DNA from: Candidatus Aalborgiella aggregata
Lineage (GTDB): Bacteria; Pseudomonadota; Gammaproteobacteria; Burkholderiales; Burkholderiaceae_C
Assembly: GCA_016705065.1 (NCBI GenBank)
Contig: JADIYY010000001.1
Span: 496,001-560,000 of the forward strand
DNA: 64,000 bases
Direction of reading: 5' to 3'
The notes below the pieces were generated by a model. The model was not told the DNA's origin. It made no database searches and saw only the letters and a list, made by a program, of their open reading frames with translations. Both the position numbers and the translations under genes were made by a program. How positions within the stretch are numbered: the first letter of the stretch is position 1; every line of letters starts with the position of its first letter. Below are positions 25,331 to 33,187 of the stretch, piece by piece.

Positions 25331-26089
25331 TTATTTTGGAGCCAAGCGAATCGCGCCGTCCAAACGAATCACTTCGCCATTGAGCATGTCGTTTTCAAAA
25401 ATGTGCTTGGCCAGTTTGGCATAGTCTTGTGGTGTACCCAAGCGTGAAGGGAAGGGTACAGCAGCGGCCAAAGAATCTTGCACTTCTTGCGGCATGCCAA
25501 ACATCATGGGTGTACCGAAAATGCCGGGGGCGATGGTCATGTTGCGAATGCCGTTGCGTGCCAAATCGCGGGCGATGGGCAAAGTCATACCCACCACGCC
25601 ACCTTTCGATGCACTGTAAGCGGCTTGACCAATTTGCCCGTCGTAGGCGGCTACCGATGCGGTTGAGATCATCACGCCGCGCTCGCCAGTTGATTCGGGT
25701 TCGTTTTTGCACATGGCGTCGGCCGCCAAACGAATCATGTTGAAACTGCCAATCAAATTGATGGTGACAGTGCGTTTGAATGAATCAAAATTGTGAGGGC
25801 CATTTTTGCCCACGGTTTTTTCGCCAGTGGCAATACCTGCACAGTTGACCAAACCCATCAGCTTGCCCATAGATACCGCTTTGGCAACCACGGCTTGGCC
25901 GTCAGCTTCAGATGTCACATCACATTTCACAAACGCGCCATTGATTTCTTTGGCAATGGCTTCGCCTTTTTCAGCTTGCATGTCCGCAATCACCACCGTG
26001 CCGCCGCTGGCCGCCAACATGCGCGCAGTGCCTTCACCCAAACCCGATGCGCCACCGGTAACGATAAATACTTTGCCTTTGATATCCAT
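25331..26089 (-). CDS. Short-chain dehydrogenase, 3-hydroxyacyl-CoA dehydrogenase type II-like
   Basis: The 252-residue protein is an SDR with the cofactor motif [13 protein letters not shown] and the catalytic Ser-Tyr-Lys as [14 protein letters not shown] and YSASKGG. The C-terminal pattern, with [20 protein letters not shown] and [17 protein letters not shown], is that of 3-hydroxy-2-methylbutyryl-CoA / short-chain 3-hydroxyacyl-CoA dehydrogenases of isoleucine and short fatty acid breakdown. A palindrome resembling LiuR-type operators lies about 96 bases upstream (26185-26206), which fits this role. The substrate is inferred from the family only. Confidence 0.85.
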   Translation of the reverse strand: MDIKGKVFIVTGGASGLGEGTARMLAASGGTVVIADMQAEKGEAIAKEINGAFVKCDVTSEADGQAVVAKAVSMGKLMGLVNCAGIATGEKTVGKNGPHNFDSFKRTVTINLIGSFNMIRLAADAMCKNEPESTGERGVMISTASVAAYDGQIGQAAYSASKGGVVGMTLPIARDLARNGIRNMTIAPGIFGTPMMFGMPQEVQDSLAAAVPFPSRLGTPQDYAKLAKHIFENDMLNGEVIRLDGAIRLAPK

Positions 26090-26184
26090 GATTGATTTCC
26101 TTTGTTGCTAGAAGTTGAAAGTTAATGAATGAAATGAAACGGTAAAACTGAAAATTTGGTATTGCGTGGTACTTGGTTGGTCGG

Positions 26185-26206
26185 TTGACGTTTACGTAAG
26201 CGTCAA
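26185..26206. promoter_or_regulatory. LiuR-like palindromic operator upstream of the SDR gene
   Basis: TTGACG, TTTACGTAAG and CGTCAA follow each other directly. The 22-base site is a near-perfect inverted repeat with one mismatched pair. Sites of the TTTACGTAAACG type are recognised by the MerR-family regulator LiuR, which controls branched-chain amino acid catabolism in many proteobacteria. The regulator gene is not in the window. Confidence 0.6.
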
Positions 26207-26248
26207 TCAGAAAACTCAATTATCACCGCAATTTTGCCAATTACAGGC

Positions 26249-26280
26249 AAAAAAAAGCCATGCTGTTGCCAGCATGGCTT
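26249..26280 (-). terminator. Rho-independent terminator of the phasin gene
   Basis: In the leftward sense, AAGCCATGCTG and CAGCATGGCTT pair perfectly over 11 bases around a four-base loop and are followed by a run of Ts. It lies 49 bases after the phasin stop codon. T-rich sequence on the other side could allow partial action in the rightward sense. Confidence 0.92.
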
Positions 26281-26328
26281 TTTTACGCTGACTCAAACCG
26301 TGAGGCAAGAGCCAGTGACTTTCAAAAA

Positions 26329-26877
26329 TTAACGCTTTTTAGAAGCAGTAGCAGCGCCAGTTGCTTTCACAGCTGTTTCTGTAGCAGCTGCAAAGTTTTT
26401 CTCAGCCATTTCAGTAGCTTGCTTTACAGATTTTTGTACAGATTCAAAAGCGCTGTTAGCGGCAGTCACTGCATTTTTCATCATAGAAACAGCAGCTTCA
26501 GAGCCAGCTGGTGCGTTTTTAGCAGCAGTGTCAACCAAGCCCATGAATTTCTTTTGTGCTTCAGTTGTTTGTGCTTCCAAGTTCTTTGTGAATTCTGCAC
26601 TTGCGCCAGAAGCGATGTCGTACAGGTGACGGCTGTAAGCAGCAGTCTTTTCAGCCAAAGGTTGGATCAAACCAGCTTGCACAGCCATGAATTCTTGTGC
26701 GTCTTTCACGCTCAAAGATGCTTTAGCGTGTTGTGCAGACTCAGCCAATGCAGCTTTAGCAGCAGTCACATTGAGTTCAACCATTTTTTCAACGCCAGCA
26801 AAAGCTTTGTTGGTCAAATTGAAAAGTGTGTCCAAGTTAGCCTTGTTAGCAGCCATGATTTGTTCAGTAGTCAACAT
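26329..26877 (-). CDS. phaP: Phasin family polyhydroxyalkanoate granule protein
   Basis: The 182-residue protein is a phasin that coats polyhydroxyalkanoate granules and controls their size. It begins [20 protein letters not shown], continues with the amphipathic [20 protein letters not shown] helix, and ends in a flexible Ala/Lys/Thr-rich tail ([13 protein letters not shown]). There is no signal peptide and the helices are rich in Ala, Lys and Glu. A strong terminator follows. Two PhaR-like sites lie upstream at 26945 and 27004, which supports derepression when polymer is made. The symbol is given by family. Confidence 0.9.
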   Translation of the reverse strand: MLTTEQIMAANKANLDTLFNLTNKAFAGVEKMVELNVTAAKAALAESAQHAKASLSVKDAQEFMAVQAGLIQPLAEKTAAYSRHLYDIASGASAEFTKNLEAQTTEAQKKFMGLVDTAAKNAPAGSEAAVSMMKNAVTAANSAFESVQKSVKQATEMAEKNFAAATETAVKATGAATASKKR

Positions 26878-26944
26878 AATAATCTCCAGTTCAAGTTAAG
26901 GTAAATACAAAAATAAATTTCACCGTATCTGCCCCGAAACTATT

Positions 26945-26960
26945 TTGTTGCAGTGCAGCA
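26945..26960. promoter_or_regulatory. PhaR-like operator 1
   Basis: TTGTTGCAGTGCAGCA contains the TGC-N-GCA dyad recognised by PhaR. It is 68 bases upstream of the phasin start codon. Confidence 0.65.
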
Positions 26961-27003
26961 TGGTTTGAATTATAGGGTATTCCCGTAGCATTGCAAGCAC
27001 TTT

Positions 27004-27019
27004 TTGTTGCAGTGCAGCA
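27004..27019. promoter_or_regulatory. PhaR-like operator 2
   Basis: An identical TTGTTGCAGTGCAGCA sits 59 bases from the first copy. The rest of the 303-base gap between the phasin and the thioesterase genes (26878-27180) is AT-rich and holds the two divergent promoters; I see no gene in it. Confidence 0.65.
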
Positions 27020-27180
27020 AATTAGAGCGAAAAATCTAGAAAACTTGATTTTTGTCAAATCTACAGGGGCAATCCGTGTACTTTTGCAGTCAGTAATATC
27101 AGGCAAACTGCAGCCTAATTGACTTTTGGTAGACTGACCGATTAAAAATCGCCAGGTAAATCTAATAGACCCATCACATC

Positions 27181-27654
27181 ATGAAACCAGATGAGCGACC
27201 CACACCTGAGCCACGATCGGCTTACTTTCAGTTTCAACGCATTCGCACGCGCTGGGCTGATAACGATGTTTACGGCCATGTCAACAACGTGATGTATTAC
27301 GCTTGGTTTGACACAGCGGTGAACACTTATTTGATAGAGCAAGGTGCATTAGATATTCACCAGGGCACCACCATTGGCTTGGTGATTGAGACGCATTGCA
27401 ATTACTTTGCACCGGTTAGCTTTCCAGAGTCGGTGGAAATTGGCATTCGCGTGGGCAAGTTGGGTAAGTCCAGTGTGCGCTATGAATTGGGCGTGTTCAC
27501 TGCCGATGCAGATGCAGAAACAAAGGGCCAATACACCGTGTGTGCAGCCAAAGGTCACTTTATTCACGTGTATGTGGACAAAGCTTCGCGCCGACCTGTG
27601 CAACTGCCCTTAAACTTGCAGGCTGTACTCGAAAAAATCAACTCTCTAATTTAA
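27181..27654 (+). CDS. Acyl-CoA thioesterase, 4-hydroxybenzoyl-CoA thioesterase-like
   Basis: The 157-residue hotdog protein has the catalytic segment [19 protein letters not shown], with the Asp near the start of the central helix, then a [12 protein letters not shown] helix and [20 protein letters not shown]. These match the YbgC/4HBT family. The C-terminus has the strand [12 protein letters not shown]. It is divergent from the phasin gene. The next gene begins 15 bases after its stop, so both are probably one transcript. The substrate is not predicted. Confidence 0.85.
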   Translation: MKPDERPTPEPRSAYFQFQRIRTRWADNDVYGHVNNVMYYAWFDTAVNTYLIEQGALDIHQGTTIGLVIETHCNYFAPVSFPESVEIGIRVGKLGKSSVRYELGVFTADADAETKGQYTVCAAKGHFIHVYVDKASRRPVQLPLNLQAVLEKINSLI

Positions 27655-27669
27655 TTTTTGAAAGACACC

Positions 27670-28365
27670 ATGAACCCAAATACCGTTGACCATGCCATCA
27701 CAGGTCGCATGTCCGCACGCGCATTCTTGCCAAAACCAGTGCCACGTGAATTGATTGAACACATCTTAGAAGTCAGCAGCCGCGCACCGTCTGGTACCAA
27801 CACACAGCCGTGGAATGTGTATGTGCTGCAAGGCGCTAGCCGCGATGGATTGGTGAACAAGGTGTGCGCCGCCCACGATGCCATTCGTGCCAACCCCGCT
27901 TTGGCGGCCGAATACAAAGAAGAATACGATTACTACCCTGAAAAATGGGTCAGCCCCTTCATTGACCGTCGCCGCGAAAACGGCTGGAGCTTGTACAGCT
28001 TGTTGGGCATTGAAAAAGGCGAAAAAGACAAAATGCATTTGCAGCACCAGCGCAATTACAAATTGTTTGACGCACCCGTGGGTCTATTTATAACCATAGA
28101 CCGCGTGATGGGGCGCGGCAGTTTGGTGGATGTGGGCATGTTTTTGCAAAACATCATGGTGGCGGCCAAGGGTCATGGTCTCGACACCTGCCCGCAAGCC
28201 GCATGGAATGGCTTTAGCAAAATCATCATGCCGCACATTGGTGCGCCTGACAACGAAATGCTGATTTGCGGCATCGCGCTGGGCTATGCTGATCCAGCCG
28301 ACAAGGTCAACAGCTTTCACACCCCACGTGTGCCGGCGGCTGAATTCACCAAGTGGTTGGATTAA
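27670..28365 (+). CDS. Nitroreductase family flavoprotein
   Basis: The 231-residue protein starts at the ATG at 27670 (a TTG at 27658 is possible). The FMN-binding segments are ITGRMSARAFLPKPVPRELI, SSRAPSGTNTQPWNVYVLQ and a SLVDVGMFLQNIMVAAKGHG region, with the closing LICGIALGYADPADKVNSFH. These define a nitroreductase fold that reduces nitroaromatics or quinones using NAD(P)H. It follows the thioesterase gene closely. The physiological substrate is unknown. Confidence 0.88.
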   Translation: MNPNTVDHAITGRMSARAFLPKPVPRELIEHILEVSSRAPSGTNTQPWNVYVLQGASRDGLVNKVCAAHDAIRANPALAAEYKEEYDYYPEKWVSPFIDRRRENGWSLYSLLGIEKGEKDKMHLQHQRNYKLFDAPVGLFITIDRVMGRGSLVDVGMFLQNIMVAAKGHGLDTCPQAAWNGFSKIIMPHIGAPDNEMLICGIALGYADPADKVNSFHTPRVPAAEFTKWLD

Positions 28366-28415
28366 ATTTCAGATACACCGCAGTACAAACAAAAAAATTC
28401 GGAGACTAAAACATC

Positions 28416-29693
28416 ATGATTGCTGGCATACCTTTAGAGTTCTTCTTCTTTGGCTTCACGCTATTGGGCGTAGCTTTGTTTCACCATCACGTCCTGAAAG
28501 TGGCCTTGACTGGCTTGGCTGTGATCACCCTGTATAAATTGGGTTTCTCTGATTTTTCTGGCACCAGCGGCGTTGCGGGTTTGCTCAAATTGCTTGGGCA
28601 TGAGTGGGTAACGATTGCGAATTTGCTGGGTTTGCTATTGGGGTTTGCGCTCTTGGCTGATCATTTTGAAAAGACAGAATTGCCGGCTATCTTGCCAAAC
28701 TATCTTCCCGATGACTGGAAGGGCGGCTTGGTAATGTTGGTTTTGGTGTTTTTCATGTCTGCGTTTTTAGACAACATCGCGGCCGCCATGATTGGTGGCA
28801 CCATGGCAGCGGTGCTGTACCGGCGCAAAGTTCACATCGGCTTTTTAGCTGCTATCGTCGCTGCCAGTAACGCCGGTGGGGCGGGCAGTGTGGTGGGTGA
28901 TACCACGACGACCATGTTGTGGATTGGTGGTGTATCACCTACACAAGTGTTTGATGCGTATGTCGGTTCATTCACAGCGCTTGCAATTTTTGGTGTGATT
29001 GCTGCACGTCAACAGCATGCCTACCAGCCCATCATGAAGGATGCGCCCCAAGGTGCACATGTGCATTGGGCTCGTTTGGGTATCGTTGGTATTATTTTAG
29101 CCAGTGCTGTTGGTGCGAATATCTATTTCAACCTTAACAACCCAGCAGTGTTGGATCACTTCCCCGTGATTGGTGTGGCTGTATGGCTGGCTATATTTGC
29201 CACCGCACCGTGGCGCAAACCAACATGGAGCTTATTGCCTGATGCGTTCAAGGGCAGCGTATTCTTGCTGTCATTGGTGATGTGCGCATCCATGATGCCA
29301 GTGCAACATTTGCCAGCCGCTTCATGGCCCAGCACCTTGGGCTTGGGCTTTTTAAGCTCGGTGTTTGACAACATTCCGCTGACGGCATTGGCACTGCGCC
29401 AAGGCGGTTACGACTGGGGCTTCTTGGCTTATGCCGTTGGCTTTGGTGGCAGCATGTTGTGGTTTGGTTCATCAGCTGGTGTGGCGCTGTCCAATATGTA
29501 CCCAGAAGCAAAATCGGTGGGTGCTTGGCTGAAAGCTGGTTGGCATGTGGCTTTGGCCTATGTGGTGGGCTTTGCGGTGATGGTAGCTGTGAATGGCTGG
29601 CATCCAGAATTAAAAACAGGCAAAACCAAAGTAGCCACCCCAGCAACAGTTGAAGCGCCAGCACCTGCTGTTGCTGTACCGGTTAAACCTTGA
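28416..29693 (+). CDS. Ion/citrate transporter superfamily membrane protein
   Basis: The 425-residue protein has about ten to eleven hydrophobic segments over its length. Two Gly/Asn/Thr-rich stretches mark the pseudo-symmetric halves of the ion transporter (IT) superfamily: FLDNIAAAMIGGTMAAVLYR with SNAGGAGSVVGDTTTTMLW, and SSVFDNIPLTALALRQ with VGFGGSMLWFGSSAGVALSN. Members move dicarboxylates, citrate, arsenite or Na+. The first half resembles NhaD-type and citrate carriers; the substrate cannot be settled. A short Pro/Ala/Val-rich cytoplasmic or periplasmic tail ends the protein. GGAG lies before the ATG. Confidence 0.85.
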   Translation: MIAGIPLEFFFFGFTLLGVALFHHHVLKVALTGLAVITLYKLGFSDFSGTSGVAGLLKLLGHEWVTIANLLGLLLGFALLADHFEKTELPAILPNYLPDDWKGGLVMLVLVFFMSAFLDNIAAAMIGGTMAAVLYRRKVHIGFLAAIVAASNAGGAGSVVGDTTTTMLWIGGVSPTQVFDAYVGSFTALAIFGVIAARQQHAYQPIMKDAPQGAHVHWARLGIVGIILASAVGANIYFNLNNPAVLDHFPVIGVAVWLAIFATAPWRKPTWSLLPDAFKGSVFLLSLVMCASMMPVQHLPAASWPSTLGLGFLSSVFDNIPLTALALRQGGYDWGFLAYAVGFGGSMLWFGSSAGVALSNMYPEAKSVGAWLKAGWHVALAYVVGFAVMVAVNGWHPELKTGKTKVATPATVEAPAPAVAVPVKP

Positions 29694-29718
29694 GCATAGT
29701 GATTGGCAAAGATCCTAG

Positions 29719-29787
29719 TTTGCTATAAATAAAATAGCGCACTAGGCAATCAATACGCCGGCTACAGGCCAATTTTATATATAAAAT
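29719..29787 (+). repeat. Two-hairpin AT-rich repeat, intergenic copy 10
   Basis: A forward copy whose last bases form the start codon region of the next gene. It has TTGCTATAAATAAAATAGCG, then ACTAGGCAATCAATACGCCG, GCTACAGGCCAATTTTA and TATATAAAAT. Confidence 0.92.
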
Positions 29788-30781
29788 GAGCAAACCAACA
29801 CTTCTGCCAAAGCTTCTGATTACCCGCGCCATATTTCCAGAAACTCTGGCCAGGTTGGCGCAGCACTTTGAGGTTGAACACAATCAAGCCGATGAAGTGT
29901 GGACGCAAGACCAATTGATTGCCAAGCTGCAAGGCAAGTTCGCGGCGTTGACCACAGGTTCTGAAAAGATTGATGGCAAACTGTTAAGCGCTTGCCCAGA
30001 CCTCAAAATTTGCGCCAACATGGCCGTAGGTTTTAACAACTTTGATGTTCCCGCCATGCAAGCCGCAGGCGTGCGCGCCACCAACACACCCGATGTGTTG
30101 ACCGAAACCACCGCCGATTTTGGCTTTGCCTTGTTGCTGGCAACCGCACGGCGCATGACTGAAGGTGAGCATTATTTGCGCGCTGGCAAATGGACCAAGT
30201 GGAGCTACGACCAGTTTGTCGGCAGCGAGGTGCATGGCAGCACCTTGGGCATTTTGGGCATGGGACGCATTGGGCAGGGCATTGCCAAACGTGGTGCATT
30301 TGGCTTTGGCATGAAAGTGATTTACCACAACCGTTCGCGCTTAAGCGCCGAATTGGAAGCGCAATGCCAAGCCAGCTACGTGTCCAAAACCGAATTGCTG
30401 CAAAGCGCAGACCATTTGGTTTTGGTCTTGCCCTACAGCCCAGAGGCGCGCCATACCATAGCTGCGGCAGAGTTGGCGCAAATGAAACCGACAGCCACCC
30501 TCATCAACATAGCGCGCGGCGGTATTGTGGACGATGGGGCTTTGGCGCAAGCCTTAAAGAACCGCACCATTGCGGCGGCAGGTTTGGATGTTTTCGAAGG
30601 CGAACCCAAAGTCCACCCCGATTTGCTCACCGTCCCCAACGTAGTCCTAACCCCCCACATAGCCAGCGCCACAGTCAAAACCCGTATGGCAATGGCCAAT
30701 TTGGCGGCAGATAATTTGATTCGGTTTGTGACGACGGGTGAGGTCATAACGGCTGTTGATTTGGCCATGCCTAAAGCATGA
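29786..30781 (+). CDS. D-2-hydroxyacid dehydrogenase, glyoxylate/hydroxypyruvate reductase type
   Basis: The 331-residue NAD(P)-dependent enzyme has the Rossmann motif LGILGMGRIGQGIAKRGAF, and the catalytic Arg in NIARGGIVDDGAL, Glu in VFEGEPKVHPDLL and His in VLTPHIASAT. This is the GhrB/GyaR layout. The start ATG at 29786 is made from the final bases of repeat copy 10 and no Shine-Dalgarno sequence is visible upstream, so translation initiation may be weak or leaderless. Paralogs with similar sequence act on hydroxypyruvate or gluconate derivatives, so the exact substrate is open. A weak stem-loop (30797-30812) with four Ts follows the stop. Confidence 0.9.
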   Translation: MSKPTLLPKLLITRAIFPETLARLAQHFEVEHNQADEVWTQDQLIAKLQGKFAALTTGSEKIDGKLLSACPDLKICANMAVGFNNFDVPAMQAAGVRATNTPDVLTETTADFGFALLLATARRMTEGEHYLRAGKWTKWSYDQFVGSEVHGSTLGILGMGRIGQGIAKRGAFGFGMKVIYHNRSRLSAELEAQCQASYVSKTELLQSADHLVLVLPYSPEARHTIAAAELAQMKPTATLINIARGGIVDDGALAQALKNRTIAAAGLDVFEGEPKVHPDLLTVPNVVLTPHIASATVKTRMAMANLAADNLIRFVTTGEVITAVDLAMPKA

Positions 30782-31453
30782 TCAGATAATGATTCGCACC
30801 ACCACTGTGGTGATTTTCATGCCAGCAGATTTCACATGAGTTTAGCTATTACAAATCAACTTACTATCTATGTCATGCAAGAGTTAAGAAGAAAGCAGTT
30901 ATTTTAGAATTTTTAAACACGCGTACCTTTTTGAAATACATAGATTCTAAAATTAAGCCATATAAAAAGTCCCCAACCTAAAATGTGTGATTTGGGGTTC
31001 GAAGCGTTTGCAGCTTAAGAACTTTCAACTAGACTCTATTGGTGTTGTAATGGTCAACAACGACAGATATCAAATTGAAATATGCGCAGATCATTTGGCC
31101 TTATAAAAACAACTAGGCACCAGAAAGTGAGCCCTTCACGCTTACCGGATATGAAAATATCATCGTTGGATGAACCTAATGTTCCATCTATCAAAGGCAG
31201 TCTGATACGAGTAATATTCCAAAGCGTGTAACAGGTGAAACGCTTTTATTTGGTTCGTACATTACGTGAATGTAGTTGATAGCAATTTTTGCATAAAAAT
31301 CGTGAATCAACATTTGTCATCTATTAGTGGATAAATTGACCATCTTAAACTGCTGAAAATGGCTTGTTTATTGGTTTGTACTATAGCTCAAGAGCGTCAA
31401 AGCCAACGATGCTCGAACAAAATCCTAACAGCAATCTTGGATAATCAGGGCTT
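30782..31453. other. 672-base AT-rich gap without a recognisable gene
   Basis: No convincing reading frame occurs on either strand. Two stem-loops are visible: CACCAC/GTGGTG at 30797-30812 and CCCCAA/TTGGGG at 30971-30997. The sequence GGGGTTCGAAG at about 30994 resembles a tRNA T-arm, but no cloverleaf could be assembled around it. The region is markedly more AT-rich than the flanks and may be remains of a decayed insert or an undetected small RNA locus. Confidence 0.7.
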
Positions 31454-32509
31454 ATGCCTTTCCAGCCGACAACAACAACCCCATTCAAAGACAAACTCTC
31501 CGTCGCCCCCATGATGGCGTGGACGGATAAGCATTGTCGGTATTTTCATCGGTTGATTACGAAGAACACTTTGCTGTATACCGAAATGGTCAATGCTGGT
31601 GCGGTGATTTATGGGGGTACGGCGCGGCATTTGGATTTCAATGCTGAGGAGCATCCTGTTGCTTTGCAACTGGGTGGTAACGAGCCTGAAAAACTGGCGC
31701 AAGCTACCAAATTCGCAGAAGAATGGGGCTATGACGAGGTGAATTTGAACTGCGGTTGCCCGTCACCGCGTGTGCAGAAAGGTGCGTTTGGTGCGGCATT
31801 GATGGCTGAACCCAATTTGGTGGCGGATTGTGTGAAGGCCATGTTGGATGTGGTGAAAGATGCCAACAAAACACCCATCACTGTGAAGCACCGCATTGGC
31901 CTCGATAAATCAGAAGACACGCCGCAAAGCTATGCCTTTGTGCGCGACTTTATCGGCGCTGTGGCCGATGTGGGTTGCCAAACTTTCATTGTGCATGCCC
32001 GCAATGCGTGGCTGGATGGATTGTCGCCCAAAGAGAACCGCGACATTCCGCCGCTGCGCTACGAAGTGGTGCACCGACTGAAGCAAGATTTTCCGCATTT
32101 GAACATTGTCATCAATGGCGGCATCACCACCAATGAACAAATCGCGCAACAACTGCAACAGCTTGATGGCGTGATGTTAGGACGCGAGGCCTATCACAAC
32201 CCGTGGTTGATGGCGACTTGGGATGCACAGTTTTACGGTGCAAATGTGCCAAGTGAAAGCACTCGCGAAAGCATTGAAGAACAAATGGTGCAATACATGG
32301 AGCGCGAAAAAGCAGCGCATGGCACGCCTTGGCCAGCCATCGCGCGCCACATGCTGGGCTTGCGCCATGGTTTGCGTGGTGCGCGGCATTGGCGGCAGGT
32401 GTGGAGCAACCAAAACCTGCGCGACTTGCCGTCGTCTGAAGTGATGAAGATGGCGCATGCTGTTAGTTTTGAAAGTGACGTGCTTGCGCCCGCTGCGAGC
32501 TTGGCTTAA
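31454..32509 (+). CDS. dusA: tRNA-dihydrouridine(20/20a) synthase
   Basis: The 351-residue flavoenzyme reduces U20/U20a in tRNA D-loops. The FMN-binding start LSVAPMMAWTDKHCRYFHRL is followed by the segment VNLNCGCPSPRVQKGAFGAA, which carries the catalytic Cys, and VKHRIGLD. VHARNAWLDGLSPKENRDIP is the hallmark of the DusA subgroup. The C-terminal helical tRNA-binding domain continues to HAVSFESDVLAPAASLA. The length is right for DusA. It follows the 672-base empty gap and is 19 bases before a hydrolase gene. Confidence 0.94.
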   Translation: MPFQPTTTTPFKDKLSVAPMMAWTDKHCRYFHRLITKNTLLYTEMVNAGAVIYGGTARHLDFNAEEHPVALQLGGNEPEKLAQATKFAEEWGYDEVNLNCGCPSPRVQKGAFGAALMAEPNLVADCVKAMLDVVKDANKTPITVKHRIGLDKSEDTPQSYAFVRDFIGAVADVGCQTFIVHARNAWLDGLSPKENRDIPPLRYEVVHRLKQDFPHLNIVINGGITTNEQIAQQLQQLDGVMLGREAYHNPWLMATWDAQFYGANVPSESTRESIEEQMVQYMEREKAAHGTPWPAIARHMLGLRHGLRGARHWRQVWSNQNLRDLPSSEVMKMAHAVSFESDVLAPAASLA

Positions 32510-32528
32510 TTCAGACTAAACTCAAACC

Positions 32529-33167
32529 ATGACTGAAAAAGCAACAGTGGTGGTTTTGCATGGTTGGGGCATGTCCAGTTTTGTCACACGCTATTGGTGC
32601 AGACAACTCCGCTTAGCTGAGTTTGAACCTGCCGAATTTGCCTACCATTCATTAACCCGTACATTGGATGCCAATGTGGACAGATTGGCAGACCATATAC
32701 GCGCATTGCCCACCAAGCAGACCGTGCATTTGGTAGGTCACAGTTTGGGTGGCATCATGATCATGCAGTGTTTGGCCAATCACCGTTTTGACAATTTAGG
32801 GCGCGTGGTAATGGTTGGGACGCCCTTTCAAGGTTCTGCGCCTGCTGTTCGCTTAAAGACGACTCGCATTGGCCATTTTTTACTTGGCAAAACCATTGTG
32901 CAGTGGCAAGGCGTACAAGCCAAAGACATGCCCAAAGACTTGGAAGTGGGCACGATAGCCGGAACATCGCCCATCGGTATGGGGCGCTTGATAGGGCGCT
33001 TGGAGCATCCACACGATGGCACTGTGAGCGTGAAGGAAACGCATGTCCCATTTGCCAAAGACCACATTGTGATGCCGGTCACGCATTCTGAAATGCTGGT
33101 CTCCAAACCCGTATCGCAACAGATGATTCGCTTCTTGCAAACAGGCGGTTTTGACAAGCAGCCTTGA
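32529..33167 (+). CDS. Alpha/beta hydrolase, lipase-like
   Basis: The 212-residue protein has an alpha/beta hydrolase fold with the oxyanion segment VVVLHGWGMSS and the nucleophile elbow VHLVGHSLGGIMIMQ (Ser in GHSLG). His in VMPVTHSEML near the C-terminus is the likely third member of the triad. It lacks a signal peptide, so it is probably cytoplasmic. It resembles the PGAP1-like / RsbQ-free lipases used as generic esterases. It is followed 20 bases later by the frameshifted hydrolase-ligase gene. Confidence 0.82.
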   Translation: MTEKATVVVLHGWGMSSFVTRYWCRQLRLAEFEPAEFAYHSLTRTLDANVDRLADHIRALPTKQTVHLVGHSLGGIMIMQCLANHRFDNLGRVVMVGTPFQGSAPAVRLKTTRIGHFLLGKTIVQWQGVQAKDMPKDLEVGTIAGTSPIGMGRLIGRLEHPHDGTVSVKETHVPFAKDHIVMPVTHSEMLVSKPVSQQMIRFLQTGGFDKQP

Positions 33168-33187
33168 TGCCAAACGATTGACCATCC

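Noticed and set aside
30790..31010. Possible tRNA or tRNA fragment in the empty gap
   Set aside because: Only a T-arm-like string is seen. No acceptor, D or anticodon stems could be paired around it.
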